Assembly: GCF_001552215.1 (NCBI RefSeq)
Contig: NZ_BCQT01000004.1
Location: 434,001 to 498,000 of the forward strand
Origin: Actinomadura macra NBRC 14102
GTDB taxonomy: Bacteria; Actinomycetota; Actinomycetes; Streptosporangiales; Streptosporangiaceae
Reading direction: 5' to 3'
DNA: 64,000 nt
In this document: positions 16,581-24,391 of the stretch, piece after piece
How the letters are laid out: each line of letters opens with the position of its first letter
Position numbering within the stretch: position 1 is the first letter of the stretch
The notes under the pieces: generated by a model
Database searches by the model: none
What the model saw: only the letters and a program-made list of their open reading frames with translations
Told to the model about the DNA's origin: nothing
Position numbers and translations under genes: made by a program

Positions 16581-17348
16581 TTAAACACTGGCCGACTCGT
16601 GGGGGTCGCGTTCGGTACCGCGGCGCACCCGGTACAGGCCCGGCTCGATCTGCTCAGAACGGGCCTTAATCCACTCCCGGACGTTGGGCGGCCAGGAGGT
16701 GGCTTCATCCCACACCACCCCCGCCAGCGCCTCACTTCGGTCGACCTGTGTCAAGTCCACGTCGGTCAAGTCGATGCCCGAGACATTGACCTGCGTGTCC
16801 TTCAGAAGCCCAGCGACAAGGGCCCAAGCTTTGTCGAGGGCGCTGGCAAGGTCGATGGAGAGATCGAGGTCGTCGGCGCGGACACGATCGAGGGCGCGGG
16901 CAAGAGCGCGGGCGCGGACGACAGTGCGATCGAGGTCAAGGTCGAGCCTGCAGATGCGAGCGAGGTCGCGAGCGCGCACGAGGGCGCGGACGAGGTCGAG
17001 GGCGCGGACGCGAGCGCGGTTGAGACCGCGGATGCGAGTGAGGTCGCGGACGAGACTGCGGGCGAGATTGCGGGCGCGGGCGAGGTCGCGGGTAAGTGTC
17101 CAGGTCTGGATGCGGTTCAGGAGTTGCTGTTTCGATCCCGTCATTGCGATCGGCGGATGGGTTGGGACCGGTTCGGGTCGGCTGTTTTGAGGAAGATCCA
17201 GCAGTGCGGTCAGGATCTGGGTGGGGTTGGTGTAGGCGCGCACGTGGTCGAGCAGGTCGGCGGCGCCGGACACGAGCAGAGCGTCTAGGGCCCGCTCGGC
17301 AGGGTCGTCGCTGGGGTTACCGGGCCCGTCCGGGGGTGTGTTATCCAC
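16581..17348 (-). CDS. Amphipathic Arg/Leu-repeat protein coupled to a sigma factor
   Basis: Protein of 255 aa with three parts. Residues 1-75 are a helical head (SGAADLLDHVRAYTNPTQIL). Residues 84-172 are a long tract with L, A, R and D recurring every three to four residues (RDLARARNLARSLVRDL), predicted to be one extended charged helix or stacked short helices. Residues 185-255 are a conserved-looking tail with SGIDLTDVDL and WPPNVREWI. The GTG start overlaps the sigma-factor stop by 8 bp. I recall similarly built proteins beside sigma factors in related actinomycetes, but no function. It may be a partner or anti-sigma-like protein. Confidence 0.75.
   Translation of the reverse strand: MDNTPPDGPGNPSDDPAERALDALLVSGAADLLDHVRAYTNPTQILTALLDLPQNSRPEPVPTHPPIAMTGSKQQLLNRIQTWTLTRDLARARNLARSLVRDLTRIRGLNRARVRALDLVRALVRARDLARICRLDLDLDRTVVRARALARALDRVRADDLDLSIDLASALDKAWALVAGLLKDTQVNVSGIDLTDVDLTQVDRSEALAGVVWDEATSWPPNVREWIKARSEQIEPGLYRVRRGTERDPHESASV
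16833..17099 (-). repeat. Degenerate internal repeat of the amphipathic protein
   Basis: DNA coding for residues 84-172 is built from imperfect gcgcgag/gaggtc-like units, which explains the periodic RxxLAR pattern. The units are too diverged for an exact period. Confidence 0.6.
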
Positions 17349-17952
17349 TGGTGGTCCTCCTCTCCCGGCCGGTGATGTCTGTGATGCAGGGATGTCGTTT
17401 CAGTTGCCGGCGGGCCTTGGCTCTCAGGTCCAAGACCTTGCGCCGCGTGATGTTCAGTGCGGCGGCGATGTCGGCGCTGGAGAAGCCGTCGAGATCGAAC
17501 GCGAACACCGAGCGACAGTCGGCGTCCAGGGATCGTAAGAGTGTGACCAGATCGCGGGCCTGGCCGGTCAGCTCGGCGTGGTCGGGGCCGGGTTCGGGAG
17601 GATCGATGCTGGTGCCGAGCGGGAACCCAGGGTCGTTGCGATGCTGAGCGCGGTGGTGGTTGAGGGCGACGGTCCGCGCCCATGCAGGCGGGTTGGTGAC
17701 CTGATCCCACACTCCGTCCAGCACCTTGCGCCATCCTTGCAGGGCCATGTGCTGGGCGGCGTCGCGGGCGTCGGCCAGGCTCGCGCCGGTGTACATCACG
17801 AACCGGACCACGAGGGCGTACTCGGCGTCAACGAAGTCCAGGAAGTCCTGCCGCATCGCCACCATCCTGGTGCTGGGGCCGCCGCAGGCATCGAGGTTGG
17901 CCGGGGCCGGTCGGTGGGCGGGGCCAGGCTCTGGAGAATCACGGCTACTCAT
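17341..17952 (-). CDS. ECF-like RNA polymerase sigma factor
   Basis: Sigma-70-family protein of 203 aa. Region 2 is seen as FVDAEYALVVRFVMYTGAS then ARDAAQ; region 4 is seen as DLDGFSSADIAAALNITRRK followed by basic VLDLRAKARRQLKR. The N-terminal 29 residues are proline-rich; a second in-frame ATG at 17865 would remove them, and homologue starts could decide. The ATG overlaps the stop of a 38-codon membrane-peptide frame, and the stop overlaps the repeat protein. No classical zinc-finger anti-sigma gene is present, so the small membrane peptide or the repeat protein may take that role (inference). Confidence 0.85.
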   Translation of the reverse strand: MSSRDSPEPGPAHRPAPANLDACGGPSTRMVAMRQDFLDFVDAEYALVVRFVMYTGASLADARDAAQHMALQGWRKVLDGVWDQVTNPPAWARTVALNHHRAQHRNDPGFPLGTSIDPPEPGPDHAELTGQARDLVTLLRSLDADCRSVFAFDLDGFSSADIAAALNITRRKVLDLRAKARRQLKRHPCITDITGRERRTTSG

Positions 17953-18061
17953 CGCCGGCGGGCCCGCCGCGGCCGCGGCGGGCCCTGAGCCGGGTGTCGG
18001 CCACCAGGATCACCGCGGCCAGCACCGGGGCCACCGCCCCTACCGCCGTTACCAGCTGCAT
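17945..18061 (-). CDS. Small membrane peptide upstream of the sigma factor
   Basis: A 38-codon frame starting MQLVTAVGAVAPVLAAVILV and ending in a basic tail (RLRARRGRGG). GGGAGG lies about 9 bases upstream. The hydrophobic stretch would form a single membrane helix with the charged end inside. Its TAG lies within the ATGAGTAG of the sigma-factor start, so the genes are coupled. Function unknown. Confidence 0.5.
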   Translation of the reverse strand: MQLVTAVGAVAPVLAAVILVADTRLRARRGRGGPAGDE

Positions 18062-18240
18062 CGCATTCGTCCTCCCGTCCATGGCCCGCCTCGGCCGCTG
18101 GAAACGCCGGGCCGTGGGGGACGAGCCATCGCTTGTAAGAGGGCAAAACCAAGATCAATGAGAAGCCCGGTCCCGACTTTTTGTCGCGTCCAGCTCTCCT
18201 TGACCTTCCGACGGCATCCACGACGCGTCCAGGACGACGA

Positions 18241-18269
18241 GAACCCCGCCGAGTCATCCGGCGGGGTTC
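18241..18269 (-). terminator. Terminator hairpin after the ABC exporter
   Basis: A perfect 11-bp stem (gaaccccgccg / cggcggggttc) with a 7-nt loop lies 55 bp beyond the stop of the ABC exporter, in the right place to end its transcript. Confidence 0.75.
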
Positions 18270-18324
18270 GTCCACGGCTCCCGATGCGAGATGCCGGACG
18301 TGGGGACGGCTGGCGAGTGGTGGT

Positions 18325-20208
18325 TCAGGCGACCGGTTCCAGCGGGGTGTTGTCGTTGAACTGGGTGCGGTAGAGGTCGGCGTAGCGGCCTCCGGCGGCC
18401 AGGAGATCGGTGTGGGTGCCGCGTTCGATGATGCGGCCCGCCTCGACGACCAGGATGACGTCGGCGGCGCGGACGGTGCTGAGGCGGTGGGCGATGACCA
18501 CGGCGGTGCGGCCGTCCAGGGCTTCGGCCAGGGCCTCCTGGACGGCGGCCTCGGACGTGGAGTCCAGGTGGGCGGTGGCCTCGTCCAGGATCACGACGCG
18601 TTGCCGGGCGAGGAGGAGGCGGGCGATGGTGAGGCGCTGGCGTTCGCCGCCGGACAGGCGGTAACCACGCTCGCCGACGATGGTGTCGAGGCCGTCGGGC
18701 AGGCCCTCGATGAGGGTGTCGAGGCGGGCGCGGCGCAGGACGTCCCAGAGCTCGTCCTCCTCGGCTTCGGGGCGGGCCAGCAGAAGGTTGTCGCGGATCG
18801 ACTCGTGGAACAGGTGGCCGTCCTGGGTGACCATGCCGAGGGTGTCGCGGATCGACTCGAAGGTGAGGTCGCGGACGTCGACGCCGCCGAGGCGGATGGC
18901 GCCGGTGTCGGTGTCGTAGAGGCGCGGGAGGAGCTGGGCGATTGTGGACTTGCCGGCGCCGGAGGAGCCGACGAGCGCGACCATCTGGCCGGGTTCGGCG
19001 CGGAAGGAGACGCCGTGCAGGACGTCGACGCCGCCGCGGGTGTCGAGGGTGGCGACCTCTTCGAGGGAGGCGAGGGAGACCTTGTCGGCGGATGGGTAGG
19101 CGAAGCGGACGTCGTCGAACTCGACGGCGACGGGGCCGTCGGGGACGGTGCCGGCGCCCGGCTTCTCGGCGACCAGGGGCTTCAGGTCGAGCACCTCGAA
19201 GACCCGCTCGAAGCTGACCAGGGCGCTCATGACCTCGACGCGGGCGCTGGCCAGGGCGGTCAGGGGCGCGTAGAGGCGGGTCAGCAGGAGGGCGAGGGAG
19301 ACGACCGCGCCGGCGTCCAGGGTGCCGCGCAGGGAGAACCAGCCGCCGAGCCCGTAGACGAGGGCGAGCGCGAGGGCCGACACCATGGTCAGCGCGGTGA
19401 TGAAGACGTGCTGCACCATCGCGGTGCGGACGCCGATGTCGCGGACGCGGCGGGCGCGGGCGGCGAACTCGGCGGACTCGCGGGCCGGGCGTCCGAACAG
19501 CTTCACCAGCGTGGCGCCGGGGGCGGAGAACCGCTCGGTCATCTGGGTGCTCATCGCGGCGTCGTGGGCGGCGGCCTCGCGTTCGAGGCGGGCCAGGCGG
19601 GTGCCCATGCGGCGGGCCGGGAGCACGAAGACGGGCAGCAGCAGGAGGGCGAGCAGGGTGATCTGCCAGGAGATGCCGATCATCACGGCGAAGGTGAGCA
19701 GCAGCATCACCAGGTTGCTGACAACGCCGGACAGGGTGTCGCTGAAGGCCCGCTGGGCGCCGATCACGTCGTTGTTCAGGCGGCTGACGAGGGCGCCGGT
19801 GCGGGTACGGGTGAAGAAGGCGACCGGCATCCGCTGGACGTGGTCGAAGACGGCGGTGCGCAGATCGAGGATCAACCCCTCGCCGATGCGGGCCGACAGC
19901 CACCGGTTGGCCAGCCCCAGCGCGCCCTCGGCGAGCGCGAGCAAGGCGATCAGCACGGCGAGCTTGACGATGGTGGAACTCGCGGAATGGTCGACGATGG
20001 CGTCGACGACCCGTCCGGCCAGCACAGGTGTCGCCACCGCGAGGACCGCCATCACAACGCTCAGTGCCAAAAAGGCGTACAGCAGCCGTCTATGAGGGCG
20101 GGCGAAGCGTCCTATTCTTCGCAGGGTCGCCTTGGAGAAGGGCCGACGGTCGTCCTTCGCGTTCATCGCGTGATGCAGGGACATCCACGCGGTCACTTCC
20201 ATGTCCAT
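18325..20208 (-). CDS. ABC exporter half-transporter (fused membrane and ATPase domains)
   Basis: Type IV (multidrug/lipid-type) ABC exporter of 627 aa that should work as a homodimer. Residues about 35-340 hold six transmembrane helices. The ATPase domain has Walker A VGSSGAGKST, Q-loop MVTQDG, signature LSGGERQR, Walker B VVILDEATAHLDS and the H-loop IAHRLST. A stretch between the membrane and ATPase domains contains an unusual insert (SLASLEEVATLDTRGG) within the A-loop region. The SoxR-like promoter at 20246-20276 suggests induction by redox-cycling compounds, which fits a drug exporter. Substrate unknown. Confidence 0.95.
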   Translation of the reverse strand: MDMEVTAWMSLHHAMNAKDDRRPFSKATLRRIGRFARPHRRLLYAFLALSVVMAVLAVATPVLAGRVVDAIVDHSASSTIVKLAVLIALLALAEGALGLANRWLSARIGEGLILDLRTAVFDHVQRMPVAFFTRTRTGALVSRLNNDVIGAQRAFSDTLSGVVSNLVMLLLTFAVMIGISWQITLLALLLLPVFVLPARRMGTRLARLEREAAAHDAAMSTQMTERFSAPGATLVKLFGRPARESAEFAARARRVRDIGVRTAMVQHVFITALTMVSALALALVYGLGGWFSLRGTLDAGAVVSLALLLTRLYAPLTALASARVEVMSALVSFERVFEVLDLKPLVAEKPGAGTVPDGPVAVEFDDVRFAYPSADKVSLASLEEVATLDTRGGVDVLHGVSFRAEPGQMVALVGSSGAGKSTIAQLLPRLYDTDTGAIRLGGVDVRDLTFESIRDTLGMVTQDGHLFHESIRDNLLLARPEAEEDELWDVLRRARLDTLIEGLPDGLDTIVGERGYRLSGGERQRLTIARLLLARQRVVILDEATAHLDSTSEAAVQEALAEALDGRTAVVIAHRLSTVRAADVILVVEAGRIIERGTHTDLLAAGGRYADLYRTQFNDNTPLEPVA

Positions 20209-20245
20209 CGTTCGCCACTCCGTTCTTAGAGGATCTCGCTAGAGC

Positions 20246-20276
20246 ATCATGAGACCTCAAGGAACGTTGAGGTCAA
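20246..20276 (-). promoter_or_regulatory. SoxR-like operator in a 19-bp-spaced promoter
   Basis: A perfect inverted repeat gacctcaa-N6-ttgaggtc spans 20253-20274; its core CCTCAA-N6-TTGAGG equals the SoxR box. On the minus strand it sits exactly between TTGACC (20276-20271) and CATGAT (20251-20246) with a 19-bp spacer, the hallmark of MerR/SoxR-activated promoters. Transcription would start about 30 bp before the ABC exporter. No soxR gene is in the window. Confidence 0.75.
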
Positions 20277-20349
20277 GTGGTCGGCAGGTGTTCAGCATCG
20301 CTCATGGGTACGACACTGCGCGGTGAAGATCTTCTACGAAGGGCTGCAT

Positions 20350-21510
20350 GTGGACATCGGCAGGGCGCGCATGGACACTCCCGGCTGCAAGAACGTGGCA
20401 CATCTCAACAACGCGGGGGCGGCGCTGCCCCCGCGCCCGGTGATCGAGGCGCTGACGGAGCACCTCGCTCTGGAGGCGGCCATCGGCGGGTACGAGGCGG
20501 CCGAACAGAACGCGGCGGCGACCGAGGGCTTCTATACGGCGGTGGCGCAACTGATCGGGGCGAACCCGGACGAGATCGCCTATGTGGAGAACGCCACCCG
20601 GGCGTGGGACATGATGTTCTACGCCATCCCGTTCGCGCCCGGCGACCGGATCCTCACGACGACGAGCGAGTACTCCAGCAACGCGATCGCCTACCGCCAG
20701 GTGGCCGCGAGCAAGGGGGTCCGCGTGGACGTGATCCCGGACGACGCGGAGGGCACCCTGTCATTGGACGCGCTGGACGCGGAACTGTCGAGGGGCGATG
20801 TGCGGCTCGTGTCGCTGAACCACATCCCCACGCACAACGGGCTGGTCAATCCCGCCGCGGCGGTCGGACGGCTCTGCCGCGAGCACGGCGTCCTCTACCT
20901 GCTGGACGCGTGCCAGTCGGTCGGGCAGCTCACCGTGGACGTGGACGAGATCGGCTGTGACATGTTGTCGGCGACCGGCCGCAAGTACCTGCGAGGCCCG
21001 CGCGGGACGGGTTTCCTCTTCGTGCGGCGCGGAATCCTGCTCATGCTGGAGCCACCGTTCCTGGACCTGCATTCCGCGACCTGGAAGGCTCCGGACGGCT
21101 ACGAGATCCGTGAGGACGCCCGCCGCTTCGAGACATGGGAACGGTACGTCGCCGGGCAGATCGCCTTGGGAGTCGCCGCGCGCTACGCGTCCGAGGTGGG
21201 CATCGAGGCGATCCAGGACCGGGTGACGAGCCTCGCCGGCCTGCTCCGCGAGCGGCTCGCCGCGCATCCGCGGACGTCCGTCCTGGACAAGGGGAAGAGG
21301 CCGTCGGGAATCGTCACCTTCACCGTGGACGGCCACGACCCCGCCGCCATCAAGAAGGCGGCGCGGGAGCGCGGCGTCAACGTCAACACGACGAGCCCGC
21401 GCTCCCAGGGTTACGACACGAGCGCGCTTCCCAGCGCGGTGCGGGCGTCCGTCCACTACTACAACACCGAGGAGGAGATCGACCTCCTCCTGACCGCCCT
21501 CCCCCGGTGA
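20350..21510 (+). CDS. Class V PLP-dependent aminotransferase/cysteine-desulfurase-like enzyme
   Basis: Fold-type I PLP enzyme of about 386 aa. The N-terminus has HLNNAGAALPP. The cofactor-binding region includes YLLDACQSVGQ, and the Schiff-base lysine is in ATGRKYLRGPRGTGF. GTG at 20350 was chosen because GAAGGG lies 7 bases upstream; an earlier GTG at 20323 and an ATG at 20371 are alternatives. It lacks the conserved cysteine loop of typical IscS and is closer to isopenicillin-N-epimerase or selenocysteine-lyase-like members. It is divergent from the ABC exporter, sharing the SoxR-like region. Substrate unknown. Confidence 0.88.
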   Translation: MDIGRARMDTPGCKNVAHLNNAGAALPPRPVIEALTEHLALEAAIGGYEAAEQNAAATEGFYTAVAQLIGANPDEIAYVENATRAWDMMFYAIPFAPGDRILTTTSEYSSNAIAYRQVAASKGVRVDVIPDDAEGTLSLDALDAELSRGDVRLVSLNHIPTHNGLVNPAAAVGRLCREHGVLYLLDACQSVGQLTVDVDEIGCDMLSATGRKYLRGPRGTGFLFVRRGILLMLEPPFLDLHSATWKAPDGYEIREDARRFETWERYVAGQIALGVAARYASEVGIEAIQDRVTSLAGLLRERLAAHPRTSVLDKGKRPSGIVTFTVDGHDPAAIKKAARERGVNVNTTSPRSQGYDTSALPSAVRASVHYYNTEEEIDLLLTALPR

Positions 21511-21516
21511 GCCGAG

Positions 21517-21540
21517 GGCGCGCCCGGCGACGGGCGCGCC
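21517..21540. terminator. Bidirectional hairpin between convergent genes
   Basis: A perfect 10-bp stem (ggcgcgcccg / cgggcgcgcc) with a GCGA tetraloop lies 7 bp from each of two convergent stop codons, so it probably terminates both. Confidence 0.75.
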
Positions 21541-21546
21541 GTCCGG

Positions 21547-21969
21547 TCACCCGTTCGAGCGGGCGGCGCTGATGTCGGCGAGGGCCGAGCCGGAGTCCCT
21601 CTCGATCGCGAGGTCACCGATGGACACGATGCCCACCGGACGGCCGTCCTCCAGGACCGGGAGGCGGCGCACCGAGCGCTCCCGCATGACCTGCGCGGCC
21701 TTGTCCGGGGAGTCGTCGGGACCGATCGTGGCGGTGACGCTGCTGGCGATCGCACCGATCTTGGCCCGGCTCGGGTCGCCGCCCGCGGCGAGGCCGCGGA
21801 CCACCAGGTCGCGGTCGGTGACCAGGCCCATCAGATCATCGTCCTCCGCGATCACCAGGACGGCGCCGATGTCCTCGTCGCGCATCGCGCGCGCCACCGT
21901 GACGAGGTCGAGGTCCGGGGACACGGACGTCGGGGAGCCGGTCATGATGTCGCGGATCTTCGTGGCCAT
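21547..21969 (-). CDS. CBS-pair domain protein
   Basis: Protein of 140 aa made of two CBS motifs. Motif 1 reads IMTGSPTSVSPDLDL then GLVTDRDLVVRG; motif 2 reads SSVTATIGPDDS then GIVSIGDLAIE. CBS pairs bind adenosine nucleotides and act as energy or redox sensors. No catalytic domain is attached. The ATG at 21969 follows AAGGAG at ideal distance; a GTG two codons earlier overlaps that site and is less likely. Confidence 0.93.
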   Translation of the reverse strand: MATKIRDIMTGSPTSVSPDLDLVTVARAMRDEDIGAVLVIAEDDDLMGLVTDRDLVVRGLAAGGDPSRAKIGAIASSVTATIGPDDSPDKAAQVMRERSVRRLPVLEDGRPVGIVSIGDLAIERDSGSALADISAARSNG

Positions 21970-22033
21970 GCTCACTCCTTGAGTCGTTTCTCCGGACCCG
22001 GGACGGGTCGGGCCCTACCCGGCAGGAAACGGC

Positions 22034-22198
22034 TCACTCCCGGAACTGGGAGAACAGCTTCTCGGCGGCCGCGCCGTCCCAGACGACCCGGGCCGGGTCC
22101 TGGGGCGCGGGTCGCACCGGGGCGGTGGGCGCGCCAGGCGCGGCGGGCACCCCCGTAATGGGCATACCAGCCGAAGCTGCGGTCATCGCTGACACCAT
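22034..22198 (-). CDS. Possible 54-aa proline/alanine-rich peptide
   Basis: A short frame starting MVSAMTAASAGM and ending VVWDGAAAEKLFSQFRE. The last 17 residues resemble the tail seen in some LytR/LCP-family proteins, but the catalytic domain is absent. No clear ribosome site precedes the ATG. It could be a real small protein or a remnant. Confidence 0.35.
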   Translation of the reverse strand: MVSAMTAASAGMPITGVPAAPGAPTAPVRPAPQDPARVVWDGAAAEKLFSQFRE

Positions 22199-22428
22199 GG
22201 CATGCGGACCGGACTTCCCGTGGGGACTGTGTCAGCGGTGTATCTCCGCAACCCCGCACCCGGGTTCACGACGGCGCGCGAAATCAAGATCACTAATGCG
22301 TAACGAAGTGAACCTTCCGGCTAAACTTCGCATCCTTCAATGTGCACGGGGGTTGACGGTGAAGGAGCGCGCTACCTGCGGGTCGGCCTGTCCGCGTGTC
22401 GGGAGACAGAGACGAGGAGGGTCTGGCC

Positions 22429-24378
22429 GTGGCCGACGCCCAGCAGGAATCGGAGCACGCCGTCCGGCCGGACACCGTCGAGGACCCGGCCCCCGGGCAA
22501 CAGGCTCCCCCGGACGAGATCGCTGAGGAAGAGACCGCCGAGGACGTCACGTCCGAAGACGTCACGTCCGAAGACGCGACCGACCCGCAGGCTGCCGAGG
22601 AGGTCGCGGCGGAGGAGCCCGCGGCACCCAGACCGGAGCCGGCGCGCGCCGGGACGGCGGAGTTCCGCATCCCGAAAGTCGCCGAGCCGGAGGCACACGA
22701 GGAGACGCCGGACGAGGCGTCCCAGAAGAAGGCCGCGTCGCTGACCAGGCCCGACATCTCCGTCCGCAAGAGTCCGTCGCCGACCGTCCAGGACACCCCC
22801 GTACAGATGCGGACGCGCGAGGAGCCCGCCTTCGCGCCCGCGCCCGACCCCGCGCCCGAGCCCCCGGCGGAGCCGCCCCAGCCTGCGCCGCCGGTGCAGG
22901 GGCCGTGGGAGGCGGCGATGCCCCCACAGGCCGACCCCGGACTCCCGGGAACTCGGTCGTCCGGGCAGTGGACGGTCCCGTGGGAGGGCCAGGCCCCCGC
23001 GCGACCAGCCCAGACACCGCCGACGCCCGCACCGGCGCCCGCACCGGCGCCCGAACGCGCAGCACCAGTACCACCCGCACCCGCAGCGCCCGAACCCGCA
23101 GCGCCTGAACCACTGGCGCCCGTGCCCCCGGCACCCACGCCGCCGGTCGGCGCGGCGGCGCACGAGGCCGCGGGGCGACCCCGCCGGGGGCGGCGGCCGC
23201 TGGTCATCGTGCTGGCGGCGGCGGTGCTGGTCGCGGGGGTGGTGACCGGGCAACTCGTCCGGCCGGCACCCGACCCGACGCTTGAGATGACGCTGTCCTC
23301 GGCGGCCCGGCACACGTTCCCTGGCGCGGCTCCGGCGCTGCCGTGGCCGGCGCAGGGGCAGTCTGCCGTCCACGTGGAGGGGCTCGGGGCGATGGGGGCG
23401 TCCGGCGGGTCGGCACCGACGCCGACCGCGAGCGTCGCCAAGGTGATGACCGCGTACGTGTACCTGCGCGGCCATCCGCTGCGGCAGGGCGAGCCGGGCC
23501 CGGTGCTGACGGTGTCGCCGCAGGCGGCGGCGCAGATCCCGGCGCGCCGCAAGCGGGAGGAGTCGCTGCTCGGCGTGACGGCGAACCAGCGGCTCACCCA
23601 GCGCAAGGCCCTCGAAGCACTGATGATCATCTCGGCGAACGACGTGGCGCACGAGCTGGCGCGCTGGGACTCGGGTGACGAGGCGGCGTTCGTGGCGAAG
23701 ATGAACGCGACGGCGCGCGAGCTCGGCATGACCAGCACGACGTACACCGACCCGAGCGGCTACGACTCGCGGACGGTCAGCACGGCCGCCGACCAGGTGA
23801 AACTGCTGCGCGCGGCGATGAAGGTCCCGGCGTTCGCAGAGGTCGTCAACCATCCCGCCTACGTTCCGGCCGAAGGCGGCTCCCCGCGGCCGGGCGGGAA
23901 CATCCTGCTCGGGCAGTACGGCGTGGTCGGCGGTAAGACCGGCTACACGGACGCGGCGGGCGGGAACTTCGTGTTCGCGGCGCGCAAGAGGGTGGCGGGG
24001 GTGACGACGCTGATCGTGGGCGCGGTGATGGGACAGCGGTCCACGAGCGCGATGGCGGCGGTGACCGCCGGTCAGCATCTCGTCGCGGCGGCCGAGGGCG
24101 CGCTGACGGCGGCGACGCTGGCGCCGGCGAACGCCAGGGTGGCGCGCATCGACGACGGGCTCGGGGGCGGGGCACCGGTGCGCGCCGCGTCCGCCGTGAC
24201 CGTGGTGGGGTGGCCGGGGCTGACGGTGCCGGTCGCCGTCCAGGGCGACCCGCCCCGGCAGGGCGCCACCGGCGACCAGGTCGGGTGGATCACCGCGGGC
24301 GCGGCGAAGGTGCCGTTGAAGCTCGACCGGCGCCTGGCCAAGCCGTCGCCGCTGGAGAAACTGATCCGTATCGGCTGA
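22429..24378 (+). CDS. D-alanyl-D-alanine carboxypeptidase with long disordered N-terminus
   Basis: Low-molecular-weight penicillin-binding protein (S11 family), 649 aa, which trims D-Ala from peptidoglycan stem peptides. The catalytic motifs are S335-V-A-K338, S402-A-N404 and K503-T-G. About 255 N-terminal residues are acidic, then PAP-rich and probably disordered and cytoplasmic. They are followed by one transmembrane helix (VIVLAAAVLVAGVVTG) that anchors the enzyme outside. The GTG start follows GAGGAGGG. The C-terminal domain after KTG is short. The long cytoplasmic tail is unusual for DacA-type enzymes and may bind a partner or be phosphorylated. Confidence 0.93.
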   Translation: MADAQQESEHAVRPDTVEDPAPGQQAPPDEIAEEETAEDVTSEDVTSEDATDPQAAEEVAAEEPAAPRPEPARAGTAEFRIPKVAEPEAHEETPDEASQKKAASLTRPDISVRKSPSPTVQDTPVQMRTREEPAFAPAPDPAPEPPAEPPQPAPPVQGPWEAAMPPQADPGLPGTRSSGQWTVPWEGQAPARPAQTPPTPAPAPAPAPERAAPVPPAPAAPEPAAPEPLAPVPPAPTPPVGAAAHEAAGRPRRGRRPLVIVLAAAVLVAGVVTGQLVRPAPDPTLEMTLSSAARHTFPGAAPALPWPAQGQSAVHVEGLGAMGASGGSAPTPTASVAKVMTAYVYLRGHPLRQGEPGPVLTVSPQAAAQIPARRKREESLLGVTANQRLTQRKALEALMIISANDVAHELARWDSGDEAAFVAKMNATARELGMTSTTYTDPSGYDSRTVSTAADQVKLLRAAMKVPAFAEVVNHPAYVPAEGGSPRPGGNILLGQYGVVGGKTGYTDAAGGNFVFAARKRVAGVTTLIVGAVMGQRSTSAMAAVTAGQHLVAAAEGALTAATLAPANARVARIDDGLGGGAPVRAASAVTVVGWPGLTVPVAVQGDPPRQGATGDQVGWITAGAAKVPLKLDRRLAKPSPLEKLIRIG

Positions 24379-24391
24379 CCGGCGGGGACGG

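Noticed and set aside
17949..18275. 108-codon minus-strand frame upstream of the sigma factor
   Set aside because: Runs through the ABC exporter terminator and is rich in Arg/Gly; the 38-codon membrane peptide in another frame is better supported.
18181..20229. 682-codon open frame on the plus strand
   Set aside because: It is antisense to the ABC exporter, is made of low-complexity Gly/Asp/Ala sequence and shows no domain. Long antisense frames are expected at this GC content.
20323..20349. Earlier GTG start for the class V aminotransferase
   Set aside because: It has no ribosome site, whereas the GTG at 20350 has GAAGGG at suitable distance.
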